64,000 nt of DNA from Tritrichomonas foetus (lineage: Eukaryota > Parabasalia > Tritrichomonadida > Tritrichomonadidae): contig MLAK01000024.1 in assembly GCA_001839685.1 (NCBI GenBank), positions 47,499 to 111,498 on the forward strand, in the 5' to 3' direction. This document shows positions 50,500-59,721 of the stretch, one piece after another. The notes beneath the pieces are model-generated. The model searched no databases, was not told where the DNA came from, and saw nothing but the letters and a program-made list of their open reading frames with translations. Each line of letters begins with the position of its first letter. Positions within the stretch are counted from its first letter, which is position 1. The position numbers and the translations under genes were made by a program.

Positions 50500-51393
50500 A
50501 TGACAAATGCTGCGAAAGTAATTTTCGAAAATATACTTCCAGGCATTGATCAAGTTTCAAATCCGCAATACCGAGCCATGGTCTCTACCCTCGTTACAGC
50601 TTTGAAGCGAGAAGAGCACGTTTTAATATCATCTCCATCATCGATCGACGAAAGAGGAATCGCCCAATTGATTGAATATATAGTTTGTTCGATTTTTCCC
50701 GCAACTGTTGCAGTCCTTACGAAAGACGGGTCGACCAGATTAATCGGGAAAAGAGCACGGCATATGAGTAAAAATTCAAAGGACGATACAGGAATTTCAT
50801 ATGATTCAATTTCACCATTTCTTTCAAATGTTTGTATCGTTGAATGTTTTGATAAAATATCAGACGCTTCACCAATCATTAAAGTTATGAGAGAACTTGC
50901 TGTAACGATAGATGATCATTCAGAATCAGTTCCAATCCCATTTTTGCTTATTGCTCTTGTGAATGAAAAAAGTCATCTTCCGAGAAACACATTAGGTGCT
51001 TTTTCATTTCACATCAACATTCAATCACTTCCATCGACGATAAGTCGTATTGAATCTGTTTTGTATCAAGGGTATGACTCCTTTTTGCAAGCACTCTCTG
51101 CCCAAGTCTTCTCGCATCGTGACATCACGACTTATATTTCACAGCTTGTTTTAAACGTTGACTGTAAGCCTTTAATCACTTCATTTATTGAAGTGAAAAC
51201 AAAATTATTACTAAATAAAGCAATCGATGATTGCGCAATTTTGAGTGGAAGAGATTTTGTGATGCCTGATGATGTGCAAGAAATCTTTCCGATGCTCGTG
51301 ACACATAAGTTCTTACTTCCTGGACATACTAATTTCCGAAACTGTTTAAATTTTGTACAGAAACTGATCGATACTATACCTGTTCCTATATAA
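50500..51393 (+). CDS. Degenerate MoxR-type AAA+ protein, 297 aa
   Basis: Its overall pattern follows MoxR ATPases. The Walker A position reads HVLISSPSSIDERG (40-53) instead of GPPGTGKT. The Walker B position reads VCIVECFDKIS, with Glu115-Cys116 in place of Asp-Glu, followed by the MoxR-like PIIKVMRELAVTIDDHSESV, PIPFLLIALVNEK (sensor region) and the lid-domain signature SGRDFVMPDDVQEIFPMLVT. Both nucleotide motifs are lost, so ATP hydrolysis is unlikely; the fold and partner contacts may be kept. Start ATG (an upstream in-frame TTG is not needed), stop TAA. Confidence 0.8.
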   Translation: MTNAAKVIFENILPGIDQVSNPQYRAMVSTLVTALKREEHVLISSPSSIDERGIAQLIEYIVCSIFPATVAVLTKDGSTRLIGKRARHMSKNSKDDTGISYDSISPFLSNVCIVECFDKISDASPIIKVMRELAVTIDDHSESVPIPFLLIALVNEKSHLPRNTLGAFSFHINIQSLPSTISRIESVLYQGYDSFLQALSAQVFSHRDITTYISQLVLNVDCKPLITSFIEVKTKLLLNKAIDDCAILSGRDFVMPDDVQEIFPMLVTHKFLLPGHTNFRNCLNFVQKLIDTIPVPI

Positions 51394-51924
51394 ATAGAAA
51401 TTCCAAAATATTTCCTTGTTTCTTATTTTTGAGTTTCAAATTGTTCTGTATATTTCTCAAATGGTGTAAATTAAATTTATTTTGTTTAATTTATTCAGAA
51501 CATCTTTTCAGCAGAAAAAATGATTATCATTTTTTCATTGCTTTTTATTTCATGAATGTTACAGGTAATTTAAACATTCATCTTGATTTTATAAAGCATA
51601 ATAGTGTTTATGCCGGTTAACCATGTATTTTTGAATAATAAATAAATTGCATATTGGTTGTTTTTTTAGAAAATAGAAATTAATTGTTTTTTAAGGTGTA
51701 AAATGAAGTTAGAAGACCATAAGCACAACATATAGGTGGTAATTCTAAGAATGTAGTGAGTAAAAAGCACTTCAAACTAATCAATTCACTTCATTTATTT
51801 TCACAGAAAGAATTCTGAATATTTGAATTATCATTTGGCCAAAAAAATCAGTTATCAATTCAATATTTGACCATTAACATCATAAACACCTTTGAAAAAG
51901 TGTAAACTGTCATCAATCATCCAG
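51394..51924. other. AT-rich intergenic interval
   Basis: About 530 bp with no supported gene. CACCTTTG (51887-51894) lies about 30 bp before the next ATG and may belong to its promoter. Confidence 0.5.
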
Positions 51925-54900
51925 ATGAATAAAATCTCTTTCTTTTTAAAAACTCAAAAGAAAAGTAGCGCAAAGCTCTACATATACGGAAATTTACCAG
52001 AACTCGGAAATGGCGACCCGAATAAAGGAATTCCACTCGAAAACGATAATTCAGACGTCTATTCGCATAAACTCACAATTGACTTAAAACATCCACCCAA
52101 AGGACAAACTGCATGGTATTCGTACTTCTACCGAACGAAATTCGGCGCAATTGTACGAGAAGTTTGCCCATTACGATTTTTAAATTTCTCGAACTGTAAT
52201 TGCTCGTTTTACGACACTTTCGATATACCCACCTCGATTGGCGATCTCATTGTTCGCTTCCGCGTTCATTACAAAACGGTTTACGGCCAGGAACTCTACG
52301 TTTGTGGGGATCCAAAAGAAATGGGAAGTTGGAATCCCAGACGCGCCGTTCTTTTGAATTATGTTGGTGACGACTACTGGGAAGGAACAATTCGCCTTCC
52401 GCTTAACGATAAACCGCAAGTTTTGTATTACAAATATATCGTTTATACATCACCGCGAAACTTTTTCTGGGAAGGTGAAGAAAATCATAAATTTGAAATC
52501 GGCGCAGCTCCCTCGCCCACAATTTTTGAAATTAACGATGTTTTCCACTGGAACGATCCAATAATTGACGTTTATTCAACTTCACCATTTGTTGATGTAA
52601 TTAACCGTCGGATTTCAACATCTTCGCCAATATCATTTGAGCCAAACACGCAGTCCAATACTGTCAAAATAAACTTCATTGTGAAGTGCCCATATGTGAG
52701 GCCAAACCAAGAACTGTACATAGTTGGCTCCACTCCTGAAGTTGGCGAGTGGGATGCAGAAAAAGGATATAAAATGACAGATTACTACTTCCCAGAATGG
52801 AAGGCATCAATAGTTTTTAACTCAAATTCATTACCATTTGATTATAAGTATTGCATTAAAGATAAAACAAGCACAGATGTGATCTGGGAATCTCGACCAA
52901 ACCGAATTTGTCCAATTAATCTTATAAAATGTGACGAATCATTTCCAAGATCAATTATTATTAATGATTGGTTCACAAATCCAAACACAGAAAAATTCAA
53001 AGGATTTGGTATTTCCGTTCCTTTATCGTCATTAAGGTCAAAAATGAGTGTGGGAATTGGACAATATACAGATTTGAACGGTCTTGTTGACTATTGTAAT
53101 GATATTTATTCATCGTTGATTCAACTTTTGCCAATTAATGATACAACTACCACTGGTGATTGGAGTGACTCTTTTCCTTATCGACAGACATCAAGTTTTG
53201 CTTTACATCCAATTTATATTGACCTTCTTTCTATTAAGGGTGTGCCACAAAAAGTTATAAATGAAGTGATAGATATCAAAACTGAATTAGACAATCTTCC
53301 ATCTGTTGATTATCCACGCGTTTTTTCATTCAAAATTGAAAAATTACGAGAAATTTATTCATTTGTAAAGGAAAATTTGAATGCAAATGAAAAATTCAAT
53401 TCTTTTATTAAGCATAATACTCAATGGCTCCAAACTTATGCACTTTTCTCAGTTTTTAGAGACCTTTATGGAACTGCTGACTTTCGAGTTTGGCCTGAAC
53501 ATCAAACAATAACCGAACGTGAAATTCGGTCACTTGTTCAATCAAATTACGATGAAGTTCAATTTTATTATTGGATTCAGTTTATTTGCAATGAACAATT
53601 CAAATCTGCACGAAAATATGCATCTGATCATGGTGTTGTCCTTAAAGGTGACCTACCTTTAGGTGTTTCACCATACAGTGTAGAATGTTGGGCATATCCA
53701 ACTTTATTCAATTTAGATATGTCTGCAGGCACTCCACCTGACTTCTTGAATGACAATGGAGAAAATTTCGAATATCCAACATATAATTGGCCAATGCATG
53801 CAACTACAGATTTCTCATGGTGGAGATTGAGGCTTCGTCGAATGGCCGACCTTTTCCATGCTGTTCAACTTGATCAAATGATGGGATTCTTTAGAATGTG
53901 GGAAATACCAAATGATTCATGCGTTAGAAGTGTTTTAGGTCATTTTGAACCAACACTTTCATTTTCTCGTGCTGAACTTCGTGATCGTGGCTTATTAAAC
54001 ATGGATAGATACTTAAAGCCTTATGTACGGTGGAGAATAATTAAAGAGAAATTCGGTCCAGAAGCTGATTATGTTGCGGAAACATTCTTTAGAGGTGCAG
54101 TTTGCTCAAGAGAAGATCAAGTATTTAGTTTTAAGGACGAATTCGACAGTGAAGTAAAAATACGCAATTATTTAAGTACCCAGAAAATGGATTCCAAACA
54201 AAGAATTGATTTAGAAAGAAAATTGTTCGAACTTTTATCAAATGTTTTATTAATTGAAGATACAACAAAACCAGATCATTATCATGTTCGTGCTCAAATG
54301 CTTTTTGAAAAAGTTAAAAGAACAGCAGATGGAAACTTTATTCCAATTGAATCTAGTTCATTTAGGGAATTACCCGAATCACAAAAAGGGACATTTAAAG
54401 AATTATTCTATGAATATTTCTATAACCGTCAAACAAACCTCTGGCTTGAACTTGCTACTCCAAAATTGAAAATGCTTCAAGAAAGTACTAACATGCTACT
54501 TTGTGCAGATGATCTCGGATTAAATAATGAAAAACTCACACAGAATTTAGAAGCACGTGGATTTTTATCATTAAGAGTTCAAAGAATGTCTCGATTAGAA
54601 AACCACAACTTTGATAAAGTCAGAGAATTTCCATACTTTTCAATAGCTACACCATCAACACCACAGATGACAACCATCCGTGGTTGGTGGGAAGAAAATC
54701 GAGAAGTTATTGCTAAATTCTGGCGTGAAGAAGTTTGGAGAAATGATGAACCACCTTCCCAATGCGAGTGTTTCATTCAAGAATTAATTTTGAAACAACA
54801 CCTTTGGTCAGATTCAATGTGGACTATATTTCTCCTTCAAGACATTACTGGTGTTGATCAAAGATTCAGAAGCCAGCTTCCATCACAAGAAAGAATTAAT

Positions 54901-55023
54901 GATCCAAAGTCAGAAAACCAGAGATGGGACTATCGTTATCCTTTCTCGATTGAAGAGCTTCTTGATGCAAGAGACTTTTCATTCAGAATTCGAACACTTG
55001 TGGAAGAAAGCAAGAGAAAATAA
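51925..55023 (+). CDS. DPE2-like CBM20/GH77 protein with altered catalytic residues
   Basis: A 1032-aa homologue of disproportionating enzyme 2 (4-alpha-glucanotransferase, glycogen/maltose metabolism, cytosolic). Three starch-binding CBM20-like modules are visible: about 1-100 (LYIYGNLPELGNGDPNKG), 105-215 (GQELYVCGDPKEMGSWNPRR) and 245-345 (NQELYIVGSTPEVGEWDAEK); two is usual. The GH77 barrel (about 375-1010) has GDLPLGVSPYSVECW. The nucleophile Asp650 is kept (AVQLDQMMGFFRMWEIP), but the usual R-I-D-H is Q-L-D-Q. The acid/base Glu of AEDLG is Asp862 (CADDLG). The HD of the THD motif is Pro913-Gln914 (ATPSTPQMTTIRGWW). These changes predict little or no transferase activity, leaving a glucan-binding role. 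First ATG chosen; upstream in-frame TTG ignored. Confidence 0.93.
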   Translation: MNKISFFLKTQKKSSAKLYIYGNLPELGNGDPNKGIPLENDNSDVYSHKLTIDLKHPPKGQTAWYSYFYRTKFGAIVREVCPLRFLNFSNCNCSFYDTFDIPTSIGDLIVRFRVHYKTVYGQELYVCGDPKEMGSWNPRRAVLLNYVGDDYWEGTIRLPLNDKPQVLYYKYIVYTSPRNFFWEGEENHKFEIGAAPSPTIFEINDVFHWNDPIIDVYSTSPFVDVINRRISTSSPISFEPNTQSNTVKINFIVKCPYVRPNQELYIVGSTPEVGEWDAEKGYKMTDYYFPEWKASIVFNSNSLPFDYKYCIKDKTSTDVIWESRPNRICPINLIKCDESFPRSIIINDWFTNPNTEKFKGFGISVPLSSLRSKMSVGIGQYTDLNGLVDYCNDIYSSLIQLLPINDTTTTGDWSDSFPYRQTSSFALHPIYIDLLSIKGVPQKVINEVIDIKTELDNLPSVDYPRVFSFKIEKLREIYSFVKENLNANEKFNSFIKHNTQWLQTYALFSVFRDLYGTADFRVWPEHQTITEREIRSLVQSNYDEVQFYYWIQFICNEQFKSARKYASDHGVVLKGDLPLGVSPYSVECWAYPTLFNLDMSAGTPPDFLNDNGENFEYPTYNWPMHATTDFSWWRLRLRRMADLFHAVQLDQMMGFFRMWEIPNDSCVRSVLGHFEPTLSFSRAELRDRGLLNMDRYLKPYVRWRIIKEKFGPEADYVAETFFRGAVCSREDQVFSFKDEFDSEVKIRNYLSTQKMDSKQRIDLERKLFELLSNVLLIEDTTKPDHYHVRAQMLFEKVKRTADGNFIPIESSSFRELPESQKGTFKELFYEYFYNRQTNLWLELATPKLKMLQESTNMLLCADDLGLNNEKLTQNLEARGFLSLRVQRMSRLENHNFDKVREFPYFSIATPSTPQMTTIRGWWEENREVIAKFWREEVWRNDEPPSQCECFIQELILKQHLWSDSMWTIFLLQDITGVDQRFRSQLPSQERINDPKSENQRWDYRYPFSIEELLDARDFSFRIRTLVEESKRK

Positions 55024-55855
55024 TGATCTTCTTTCTGATTTTCTTATTTTGTACCCCATTTTGAATCATCTTTTAGACCAATTCCAGTTTATTTATACAT
55101 CTTATTGATTTGATTTTTATGAAAAATTTTATAATTTATTTATTTATTTTTTTAGAAAACTAAAAAGAACTATTTTTTTCGAATATATGATTTCTATAGG
55201 TTGTTTTTTCAAATTTTGTTTGATTTTATTCTTATCAAAAAAATAATAATCTAACTGGAATCACTCATAGAGAAGTGATAAAAACAGAAAATTCATGTCT
55301 TATTTTTGAAGTGATTATCATCAGTCTGGAGAAATGAGCGAGTGAAAATAATATTTCATGAAAAATAAAATATTTTTTGAATGGTTTTATTGACATCATA
55401 GAATTTTTGTTTGGATAATTCTCAATTTTGAGATAGCAAAATTCAATTAATATGCGACTTTTTAATAAACATATTTTTGATTTCTTTCCAATCCTATTTA
55501 TAGCCATGAAAAATAATGTTTTTTCGTATTCATGATCAAATGTGTTTATAATTATAATGGTGAAGGGAAAATCATTATCGATCATTTTTCCCAAAAAAAT
55601 CGTCCAAAATTTTACATCACATTACAGGAAATTGCCAATCAACACATGAAAAAACTTGACAAATGATATTTTTTTCAATAGTTTGATAGACATTAATGTC
55701 TTTAAAATAGGGTATAAATATATTATCATGAAGTTCTCGATTAGGAGGAGAAAAAAAGTCATTTAAAAAATTACTTTTCATGCAATGAAAACGTGTTAAC
55801 AATTCTTTTTAAATTTTTGAATGACGCATCAAATAAATCATTGAAATTTGTTCTT
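55024..55855. other. AT-rich intergenic interval
   Basis: About 830 bp. Minus-strand frames of 109 (55265-55594) and 61 codons (55617-55802) exist but carry no recognisable motif; they could be gene remnants. Nothing is supported. Confidence 0.55.
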
Positions 55856-55866
55856 TCACTTCATTA
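55856..55866 (+). promoter_or_regulatory. Initiator-like TCACTTCATTA
   Basis: TCACTTCATTA sits 3 bp before the ATG at 55870. It is the best initiator match in the window, combining TCACTT with TCATTA. Inferred. Confidence 0.6.
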
Positions 55867-55869
55867 CGA

Positions 55870-58800
55870 ATGATGTTGTGGCTTCTCGCCATTTTATCAG
55901 CCTGCGCAGATTCTAATCCATGTGATCAGTTATATGAATCCGAAGATGAGACCTTTAAATTTTGCTTGTCGGACAAAGACACTGAATGTTCTGACTACAA
56001 TGAAATTTATAGGGAGAAATGTTTTCTCGATTATAAATTTAATCGCACCCAAAAAATTGAAATTAATGTCCCAAATGTGTATTCGAAAAGGATCAGTTTA
56101 AACAAATTTTATTACGGATCTATAATTACTTTCCGCAACAGAATGAAGGATCCACGTGCAAATGAGGAAGAAGAATTGAGAAATATCACAGTAGTATTTG
56201 ATGTTACAGATCCAGAAAAACTCATTTTTGTTGATTTAACAGAAGCACGTGTTATTCCAGCATCAAGTGGCAATCAAATGACTTATATTACTTTATCAAG
56301 TGCCGAATCATCTTCTTTTCTCCCTGGAAATGGAAATGGACCATCAGTGTATTTTCGTAAATTCGATTATGATTCTGACAAAACTCCCCTCGAAAAGGGT
56401 GTCGACTTCTCTGCTTTTAAGGAAGTCAATGTTCCACAAGATTGGATTCTACAGTTTCCAACAGAAAAATCAGCTAAAACTGTAAATATCAGAATTGGCG
56501 AATCTCAGAAGAAAGACCCATTTATAGAATTAGTAAATGGTGATCTTTTTGAATTAAAAATCAGGGGAAACATTGCTTCTGTTGTTGTAAATGGCTCAAC
56601 ATTAATCTTAGATGGTGACCTTGTCAAATCTACAACAACATTTAATTTGGGTGATGTAGATTTTCTCTCACCAACACTAATCCTTGATTATCAAAACTCA
56701 ACAATTGCCCCTAGCAAAGCACCATTTTTCCTTATTACAACTTCTCAAAAGACTAATTGGGTTATCAATGTTAAATCGAATGAATGGAAAGATTCTATTT
56801 ACACAAGGATTATTGGAAAATCAAACACAATGAATATTGAAGAATCAAACATGCTTTCTGTTATCTTAAATTCACAGAAACCCGGAATTGAATTCGATCG
56901 TCCTGCTACTATTCTTCATTTGTATCTCAATCAATCTTATTCCACAATTTCTTGTATAAAATCAGTAAAACAGAATTATAATACATTTGAATGTGTTCAT
57001 CTTCATGCCTTCACAGCAGAAGATCCAACACTTTATATAGCCGAGAGTCAGTGGATGAAATATTACTCTGATTCCAGGAATAAAACCATTAATGTTATTA
57101 TAGGGGAAAGCACAAAAGATCAATTTTATACTCCTAATGCAAAGTATATGGTTCAAAATATTGTCGATTTTGAGATTGGTGTTACTGATGACTACTCTAC
57201 TAATATATATAAATACGGTGTTTTCTATGATGATGCAGAAGCCCCATACAATGTCAATGATTTCATGAGTTTTATAAATAACATGGAAATATTGGATGAA
57301 GCATTGATTGATTTGAGTAGCACTAAGAAACCGCTCATCTTAAATCAAAATATTTCTTTCCCTGGATCCAAATACTATATTCAAGCAGTTAGTGATGATT
57401 TTTCATTAAATAGTATTAATGATAATTTCCATAATTATCCAGGAAAGCATAATGAGGACAAGGAAGGAAAAGAAAGACAATATTATGTTTTATGCCAACC
57501 TGACTTAGATTGTAATAAATTTGAAATATCCCTCAAGAGTTCCATCTATTATCGAAATCCAGAATCTTATTGGCAAGATGAATCCATGTTTACACCAATA
57601 TGCCATAAGTACACCGAAATATACTCTCAAAAAGATGCATCTGACAATCCATGTTGTCCTAATATCTGGGAAATGAATGATGCCACGCAAAGAATGGTTT
57701 GTATCGGCTTTCAAGCAAATGAAAAATATTTATCTAAATATTCAAAGGGAGAAAATCTACAATCTGAAGGAAATTATAAGTACTGGGTTGATAGCATTTA
57801 TGAAGGTATTACTGGCGCGTCGTTTAAGGCTAGTCACCCTGTTCCACTGTTAGATCACTGTACCTTCTACAATATTAATTTCGAAACCAATTCGAACACA
57901 ATGCTTATTGGAACTAATTATGCCGATAAATTCAATAATGTTGAGTGTCAAAATAGTATCTATTTTAGATTTAGCGATAGGAATGATAATATCCTACCAT
58001 TTAAGAGTTTGACAGTCAGTGGAGAAATCTTAAATCAAAATCTTTCAGCTATTAACTGGAGTATAATACAATCTTTACAATTAGATTATAAGTTTTATGA
58101 AGCTAATCATTTGGCATTTAAGACAATCAATGATATCACAATTAGAGGATCAGAATTTTATGAGAAAATTCAAGAAGTACTTAAAGATATTAGCGACAGG
58201 GGTAAAGATGAATATAAAGAAAATGAAAATGAAACAATATTCCTTATTTTTTCAGATACAGGAATAACAGTCAGTTGGGGAACACTTGAAGTCAAAGTAT
58301 TAACCCTCTACCCTAATCAAAGATATAGGCATATTATAATGACTGAAATGCAATTCGAGAAAGATGTTCAGGTTGTTTTCCAGAATTTAGCTGTTGATTA
58401 TGATATAAAATTAAAGGAAAGTAAAGTAAATACTGGAACACTTTATCTTAGCGAAGATATCCAGCCAAAATTAATCAATTTCGAAGCATCTCAATTAAAT
58501 ATACTTTATACTAAAGATTCTGCTGACCAAAAATCATTCAGACATCAAATCAGGGAAGTTTCAAGCATTGAAATTGACACCGAGGTTGAAGAAGAAGTAA
58601 AAGGTGAATTTAATTTTGGATCAATAAGTGCATCAAACAAAGTCATAATCCAGTTCAAAAATAAATCGCAAAAGTTTTCTTCATTCAAAATAGAACAATT
58701 AACACTCAGTTCACCAGGTGATGAACCAATTCAGGTTTCAGGAAATGGTATTCCTAAGTATTCTTCTATCACAGTCGCCATCTTAACAGTTGCTGGTGAT

Positions 58801-59364
58801 CACCAAAGTATTACATATGATGACTTTAATGTTTCTGGAACCATCAATACACAAAGTTCTTCCGTTTATATCAACCAACCATATACCAGACCCAACTTAA
58901 ATATGACCTTTTCAGATTCTCTTTCTTTGGATATGAGTAATAATACAAATCTTGGTAAAGTCACTCTTCATTATAGTGGTTCGAAAAAATCTTGTGATTC
59001 AACAGAAGAGATTTATAGAAGGATATATAAGTCAAAATTTACAAATGTTTCATACAGTCACAAATTTGGAGATTATCACTTCTTAACATGCCAAAAGGCA
59101 CCAAGATGGACCTACTTCACTAACGAAACAGAATTCGATTATTGTCCATACCAAAAAGCAAAACTTATTGTTAAAGAATTCAGAGATGTGACAAAGGAAG
59201 ACGTCGAAGAATTAAATATGCCTCTTAAAGATTTAGATAAAGGTGTCAACTACACATGTCTTGCCTATACATTTGACTATAGTTCAGTAGATAGCAGTCT
59301 CACCAAAGGTTTCTATAAAGATGTTATTGAAAATGGTGAACGCAAAATTGAGTATCTTCAATGA
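55870..59364 (+). CDS. Large secreted protein, 1164 aa, function unknown
   Basis: The N-terminus MMLWLLAILSACADSNPC is a short signal peptide (cleavage likely after about residue 13-14). No later hydrophobic segment or GPI-type tail is seen; it ends GERKIEYLQ, so it appears soluble and exported. Many N-x-S/T sites and scattered Cys (NPCDQLYESEDETFKFC, DNPCCPNIWEM) fit an extracellular protein. Long runs of alternating beta-type sequence suggest stacked beta structure, perhaps a helix of parallel strands, but no family is recognised. Trichomonads encode large families of such proteins. Start ATG, stop TGA; intact throughout. Confidence 0.88.
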   Translation: MMLWLLAILSACADSNPCDQLYESEDETFKFCLSDKDTECSDYNEIYREKCFLDYKFNRTQKIEINVPNVYSKRISLNKFYYGSIITFRNRMKDPRANEEEELRNITVVFDVTDPEKLIFVDLTEARVIPASSGNQMTYITLSSAESSSFLPGNGNGPSVYFRKFDYDSDKTPLEKGVDFSAFKEVNVPQDWILQFPTEKSAKTVNIRIGESQKKDPFIELVNGDLFELKIRGNIASVVVNGSTLILDGDLVKSTTTFNLGDVDFLSPTLILDYQNSTIAPSKAPFFLITTSQKTNWVINVKSNEWKDSIYTRIIGKSNTMNIEESNMLSVILNSQKPGIEFDRPATILHLYLNQSYSTISCIKSVKQNYNTFECVHLHAFTAEDPTLYIAESQWMKYYSDSRNKTINVIIGESTKDQFYTPNAKYMVQNIVDFEIGVTDDYSTNIYKYGVFYDDAEAPYNVNDFMSFINNMEILDEALIDLSSTKKPLILNQNISFPGSKYYIQAVSDDFSLNSINDNFHNYPGKHNEDKEGKERQYYVLCQPDLDCNKFEISLKSSIYYRNPESYWQDESMFTPICHKYTEIYSQKDASDNPCCPNIWEMNDATQRMVCIGFQANEKYLSKYSKGENLQSEGNYKYWVDSIYEGITGASFKASHPVPLLDHCTFYNINFETNSNTMLIGTNYADKFNNVECQNSIYFRFSDRNDNILPFKSLTVSGEILNQNLSAINWSIIQSLQLDYKFYEANHLAFKTINDITIRGSEFYEKIQEVLKDISDRGKDEYKENENETIFLIFSDTGITVSWGTLEVKVLTLYPNQRYRHIIMTEMQFEKDVQVVFQNLAVDYDIKLKESKVNTGTLYLSEDIQPKLINFEASQLNILYTKDSADQKSFRHQIREVSSIEIDTEVEEEVKGEFNFGSISASNKVIIQFKNKSQKFSSFKIEQLTLSSPGDEPIQVSGNGIPKYSSITVAILTVAGDHQSITYDDFNVSGTINTQSSSVYINQPYTRPNLNMTFSDSLSLDMSNNTNLGKVTLHYSGSKKSCDSTEEIYRRIYKSKFTNVSYSHKFGDYHFLTCQKAPRWTYFTNETEFDYCPYQKAKLIVKEFRDVTKEDVEELNMPLKDLDKGVNYTCLAYTFDYSSVDSSLTKGFYKDVIENGERKIEYLQ

Positions 59365-59721
59365 AGTCGTATAAATATATATTATATATATTATGATTTT
59401 GTAAAAATATTTCTCTCAATTTTATCTTTTATTTATTTAATCCCTGTTGTTGGCAATTATTTTAATAATACTTGTATCTATGAATTGGTTAAATTGGTCA
59501 ACAAATATTCAAATGGATTCCCGATACCAACCGAAACTAGTTATCAGTTTCCAAATATTTGGAAGTAGTTACATATGATTTGAAGATTCAAAGAATAATT
59601 ATTTATGGTAATATTATCATTTTTATTGTTTATAAAACAAAACTGTAAATAAAAACATGTCAGGTTCTCAACATTTTTGATGAAATTATCAAATCTATTC
59701 TAAGATTTTATAAAATACTCA
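59365..59721. other. Convergent AT-rich gap
   Basis: About 360 bp, nothing recognised. Confidence 0.6.

Noticed and set aside
55265..55802. Minus-strand frames of 109 and 61 codons
   Set aside because: No clear motif; possibly old gene remnants, but I could not identify a family.
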